Of a stretch of DNA of 27,997 bases, positions 24,805-27,997 are shown piece by piece. Source of the stretch: Pirellulales bacterium (GTDB taxonomy: Bacteria > Planctomycetota > Planctomycetia > Pirellulales > JAICIG01); the NCBI GenBank assembly GCA_025924495.1, contig JAICIG010000036.1, positions 1 to 27,997 of the forward strand, written 5' to 3'. The position numbers and the translations under genes are program-made. The first letter of the stretch is position 1. Each line of letters opens with the position of its first letter. The notes under the pieces were generated by a model. That model made no database searches, was not told the origin of the DNA, and saw only the letters and a list, made by a program, of their open reading frames with translations.

Positions 24805-27270
24805 ATGAATTCCTTCTTCGACTGGCTGCTGGGTTTGAAGTCGTCGCCCGACTGGGTGCGCGGCCCGGACAGTCGTTGGCGTCTCGAGTTCCAGTCGTTG
24901 CCCGATGGACCGTGGGCTGTAGCGGCCGTAGCCGCGGCGCTGGTTGGCCTGGCGGGCATCTGGTTGCTCTATCGCCGCGAGGGGCGTTCGCTGTCCTTCG
25001 GGGTGCGATTGCTGCTCGGCGCGCTGAGGGCGCTGATTCTTGTCGGCATCTGCTTCATGCTGCTGGAAATGGTCGTGGTGATTACGCGGCAGGAAATGAT
25101 TCCCTCGCGACTGTTGGTGCTGGTCGACGATTCGGAAAGCATGGGGCTCAAGGACGCGTATTCCGACAACTCGATAGCGCGCGAGGCGGCCGAAGGCATG
25201 GGGCTAAAAGACCCGGACGGCCAGCCCGATTTGACGGCGCTGCGCGAGCGCAGCCGGCTGGATCACGCCCGGCAAATCCTCGGCGAATCACTCAACAAGC
25301 TTCAAGAGGGTCGCGTCGTGTCGCTGTACGGCTTCGATAGTCAACTTAAGCCGCTCGACTCGAAAACCTCGCTCGCTGAATTGCGCGCCAGCGGCGCCGT
25401 CACTGGAATGGGCGACGCGCTCGCTGCGTCGCTGGCCGCGCATCGCGGTCAGCCCTTGGCAGGCGTGCTGCTGGTGACCGACGGCCGCTGGAACGCCGGC
25501 GCCGATCCTCGCGATATTGCCGCCCTGGCCGGCAAGGACGGCGTGCCGATCGTCTCGCTCGCGGTTGGAACGCCTGAAAAACCGCGCAATGTTCGGCTGG
25601 CGGATATCGAAGCCAACTCGAAGGTATTTCTCCGCGACCCGACCGATCTTAGCGTGCTGGTCGAATCGAGCGGGCTGAAGGATGCCACGGCCAGCGTGGC
25701 GCTCGAACAGCGACAGGAAGACGGTTCGTGGAAGGAAGTCGCCCGCGAGCAGATCGTACTCGGCGAAGACGCCGTGATCCAGCGCGTGAATTTCCGCATC
25801 ACGCCGGAGGCGCTCGGGCACGTAGAATATCGGGCTACCGTTGGAGACGTCGGTCCCGAACTCAGCGCCGACGACAATTCCGATACCGCTTCGATCCACG
25901 TCGTCCGCGACCGCATTCGCGTGCTGCTGATCGCCGGCTATCCTTCCCCCGAAGTGCAATTCCTGCGAAATGCCCTGCTGCGCGACAATGCCTTGGAATT
26001 CGCCAGTTGGCTGCAAACGGCCGAGCCAGGCTACGAGCACATCGGACATCGGCCGATCCGTCGCTTGCCCAACAATCAGAAGGAACTCGACCAGTACGAC
26101 GTATTGATTCTGTTCGATCCCGACGTTCGCGGCCTGGGCCCCACCTGGCCGGAATTGATCACCAAATTCGTCGGCGATGCAGGCGGCGGCTTGATCTACG
26201 TAGCGGGCGAACTCGGTTCGCAAAAATTATTCAGCCCCGAGGCGGGCGATGGCTCGAGCTTGGGCATCGGCGGACCCGAAAGCTCCTGGCTGAAAGTGTT
26301 GCCCGTGACGCGCGATCCGGGTTTGTATCAATCGTCGGCCGACGTCCGGCTCAGCTCGCGCGAGACCTGGACGTTGGAGTTGACGGCCGACGGCGCCGCC
26401 GACGCCATCTTCCAGTTCGCGCCCGACCCTAGCCGCAATCGCGAGATTCTGGCCAGTTTGCCCGGCATGTATTGGCACTTTCCGGTGACGCGCGCCAAAC
26501 GGGGCGCCGTCGTACTGGCGCAGCATGGCGATCCGCGCATGCGAAACCAGTTTGGCCGGCACGTGCTGATGGCCACGCAACTTTACGGCCCCGGCCGCAC
26601 CGTGTTCATCGGTTTCGACAGCACTTATCGCTGGCGTTATCTGCACGAAGGTTACTTCGACGGCTTCTGGGCCCGGCTGATTGATCGGGTTGGCCGCAGC
26701 AAAGTGCTCGACGCCCGCTATCCGTTTAAACTCGCGGTCGACAAGAGCGCGTATCGCGTCGGCGATCGCGTTACCGTTCGCGCGGAACTTCCGGAAGCTT
26801 CGACCGATGCAGCCGCCATCGGGGAGTTGCGAGGCGAGATCGAATGGGGCCCCGATACGGCCCAACCCTTGGCGCTCGAACCGCTCGCCGACAATCCGAG
26901 CATCTACGAGGCGACCTTCGCGGCGAACGAGGCGGGCGCTTACACGGCCCGCGTAGTGCCCGGCGTTGGCGCCGAACTGGAAAGCGGGCTGCGGCCGGCG
27001 ACCGTTGAATTTCGCGTCGAGCCGCCCCATGCCGAGCGCGACAACCCGACCCTCGACCGGCCGCTGCTCGAGGAGCTGGCGCGATTATCGAACGGAACGG
27101 TGTTGGCGATGTCGCAGAAAGACAAGCTGCCGGCGGCATTCCGCACACACGAGGTCGCCCGTCCGCTCGAGTATCGCGACGAAATCTGGGATGCACCGCT
27201 CGTCTGCGGCGCCGTCATGTTGTTATTGACTCTCGAATGGGTGCTACGCAAGAAATACCGCATGGCGTGA
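24805..27270 (+). CDS. Large membrane VWA protein with amidotransferase-like region (821 aa)
   Basis: The ATG at 24805 directly follows a heptad array and lacks a Shine-Dalgarno, but the coding content from residue 1 fits. Two N-terminal helices (about 37-56 and 72-93) precede a VWA domain with DDSES (Asp108, Ser110, Ser112) and LLVTDGRWNAG further on. A beta-sandwich region follows, then a class I glutamine-amidotransferase-like Rossmann fold (RIRVLLIAGYPSPEVQFLRN, DVLILFDPDVRGLG, GGGLIYVAGELGS) with no evident catalytic Cys. A second beta-rich segment leads to a C-terminal helix (about 798-815). It resembles the preceding gene in plan and is probably an ancient paralogue. Both are expected to be envelope partners of the MoxR ATPase. 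Confidence 0.92.
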   Translation: MNSFFDWLLGLKSSPDWVRGPDSRWRLEFQSLPDGPWAVAAVAAALVGLAGIWLLYRREGRSLSFGVRLLLGALRALILVGICFMLLEMVVVITRQEMIPSRLLVLVDDSESMGLKDAYSDNSIAREAAEGMGLKDPDGQPDLTALRERSRLDHARQILGESLNKLQEGRVVSLYGFDSQLKPLDSKTSLAELRASGAVTGMGDALAASLAAHRGQPLAGVLLVTDGRWNAGADPRDIAALAGKDGVPIVSLAVGTPEKPRNVRLADIEANSKVFLRDPTDLSVLVESSGLKDATASVALEQRQEDGSWKEVAREQIVLGEDAVIQRVNFRITPEALGHVEYRATVGDVGPELSADDNSDTASIHVVRDRIRVLLIAGYPSPEVQFLRNALLRDNALEFASWLQTAEPGYEHIGHRPIRRLPNNQKELDQYDVLILFDPDVRGLGPTWPELITKFVGDAGGGLIYVAGELGSQKLFSPEAGDGSSLGIGGPESSWLKVLPVTRDPGLYQSSADVRLSSRETWTLELTADGAADAIFQFAPDPSRNREILASLPGMYWHFPVTRAKRGAVVLAQHGDPRMRNQFGRHVLMATQLYGPGRTVFIGFDSTYRWRYLHEGYFDGFWARLIDRVGRSKVLDARYPFKLAVDKSAYRVGDRVTVRAELPEASTDAAAIGELRGEIEWGPDTAQPLALEPLADNPSIYEATFAANEAGAYTARVVPGVGAELESGLRPATVEFRVEPPHAERDNPTLDRPLLEELARLSNGTVLAMSQKDKLPAAFRTHEVARPLEYRDEIWDAPLVCGAVMLLLTLEWVLRKKYRMA

Positions 27271-27313
27271 ACTCTCCTGAGCCGACTGAGATTGCACCGC
27301 CCGTTTCTCCTTA

Positions 27314-27355
27314 CTACTCCTAACTCCTGACTCCTGACTCCTATCTTCCATCCCC
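27314..27355 (+). repeat. Second heptanucleotide array abutting a start codon
   Basis: Heptads in register are CTACTCC, TAACTCC, TGACTCC, TGACTCC, TATCTTC and CATCCCC, with the last ending exactly at the ATG at 27356. The central four are clear and the outer two are weak. No Shine-Dalgarno is visible. Position and unit match the array at 24741-24803, including a TATCT-containing unit close to the ATG. Confidence 0.75.
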
Positions 27356-27997
27356 ATGTCCGCCGTACTCGAGCCCAACGTCATCCTGGAAAGCTTACGT
27401 CCGCGGCGCGATGCCGTGCGCCGCCGCTTGGCAAGCGTGCGCCGGCGCTTGCGCGGTCGATTGGCGCTGGCTGGTTTCAGTTGGGTTTGGACCACGCTAG
27501 TTTTGCTCGTCGGCGCCAGCCTGTTTGCAGACTGGCTGTTGCGGTTCAGCTTGCCCGTACGGCAAATTCTGCTGGCAATCGGAATCATCGCACTGGCGAC
27601 GATTGCCTATCGCAAGCTGTTCCAACCCTTGACGCTGCGATTCGACGACTTGGATCTGGCCGCGATTCTCGATCGCCGCTGCCGCGGTTTTGGCCAGCGC
27701 GTGGCGGCCGTGTTGGAATTGCCGCGTTTATTGGAAGGCGAGATCGAGGCATCGCCCGGCATGGTTCGCGCCGCCGTTTTAGAGCATGCGCAAAGCGTGG
27801 AGGAGATGGATGTTTCCGCGGCCTTCGATCGGCGCGGGCCGCGCCGCATGACGGCGCTGATCGCCGCGACTGGCCTGCTGGCGGCGGCCTTTGTCTATCT
27901 GCAGCCCGAAACGGCCGCCCTTTGGGCGCGTCGCTGGCTGCAAGGCTCCAACGAGCGCTGGCCGCAACGCAACTATCTGTCGGTTGCCGGCCTGACC
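27356..27997 (+). CDS. Membrane protein of the MoxR-VWA cluster, 3' end outside window
   Basis: The frame runs from the ATG at 27356 without a stop to the right edge (214 residues seen). The N-terminus is very basic (RPRRDAVRRRLASVRRRLRG), followed by helices at about 40-60 (WVWTTLVLLVGASLFADWLL) and 66-83 (VRQILLAIGIIALATIAY). A cytoplasmic-type loop with DLDLAAILDRRCRGFGQRVAAV follows, then a third helix at about 164-180 (ALIAATGLLAAAFVYL) and a segment WLQGSNERWPQRNYL. This plan recalls the large DUF4175-like proteins that close MoxR-DUF58-VWA clusters in planctomycetes, but the family call is tentative because most of the chain is missing. Confidence 0.8.
   Translation, partial: MSAVLEPNVILESLRPRRDAVRRRLASVRRRLRGRLALAGFSWVWTTLVLLVGASLFADWLLRFSLPVRQILLAIGIIALATIAYRKLFQPLTLRFDDLDLAAILDRRCRGFGQRVAAVLELPRLLEGEIEASPGMVRAAVLEHAQSVEEMDVSAAFDRRGPRRMTALIAATGLLAAAFVYLQPETAALWARRWLQGSNERWPQRNYLSVAGLT

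Noticed and set aside
25288..26223. A 311-residue minus-strand frame opposite the large VWA gene
   Set aside because: The opposite strand encodes clear VWA and amidotransferase-like motifs; this frame has none.

Overview
The window looks like a chromosomal segment from a GC-rich member of the Planctomycetota, probably Pirellulales-like. I judge this from family content, not from a database search. Markers typical of the phylum are a DUF1549/DUF1553 protein followed by a Tat-exported DUF1501 protein, a Ser/Thr kinase with an N-terminal zinc finger, a protein with the 'LEALExR' N-terminal sorting motif plus PKD and DUF4214-type repeats, a small 'NPYAPP' membrane protein, a multi-EF-hand secreted protein, and a MoxR/DUF58/VWA cluster. 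No rRNA, tRNA, CRISPR array, transposase or phage gene was seen.

Layout. Positions 1-1897 (+): the 3' part of a degenerate trypsin-fold protein and an unrecognised exported protein. 2049-4670 (+): a transmembrane Ser/Thr kinase with a zinc finger in front and a Pro-rich stalk and MORN-like module behind. 5121-6521 (+): an exported PKD/DUF4214 protein. 6654-6962 (-): a small two-helix membrane protein, divergent from an unrecognised 247-residue protein at 7216-7959 (+). 7956-14223 (-): four exported proteins, in transcription order DUF1549/DUF1553, DUF1501, an 11-EF-hand protein and a six-bladed YWTD propeller. 14527-27997 (+): a long co-directional cluster of a TPR/PQQ-type propeller, three tandem SIMPL (DUF541) paralogues, an alpha/alpha-toroid protein, a MoxR AAA+ ATPase, DUF58, two large membrane VWA proteins and a membrane protein cut by the window end.

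How the genes may work together. Within the long plus-strand cluster, three junctions overlap by ATGA, one by 32 nt, and one has a 1-nt gap, which suggests co-translation. MoxR with DUF58 and VWA partners is a known chaperone-like arrangement for assembling or activating envelope complexes. Here it is preceded by exported proteins (propeller, three SIMPL paralogues, toroid) that could be clients or envelope partners. That link is inference. A sigma70-like promoter candidate lies at 14375-14403.

The most distinctive non-coding signal is that most of the larger gaps inside the two operon-like blocks hold a repeat or stem-loop element: a pair of 29-nt hairpin repeats with a compensatory base change (10853-10926), a 29-nt imperfect inverted repeat (12381-12481), a perfect GGAGGC/GCCTCC hairpin (20425-20440), and two heptanucleotide arrays that run up to start codons with no visible Shine-Dalgarno (24741-24803 and 27314-27355).
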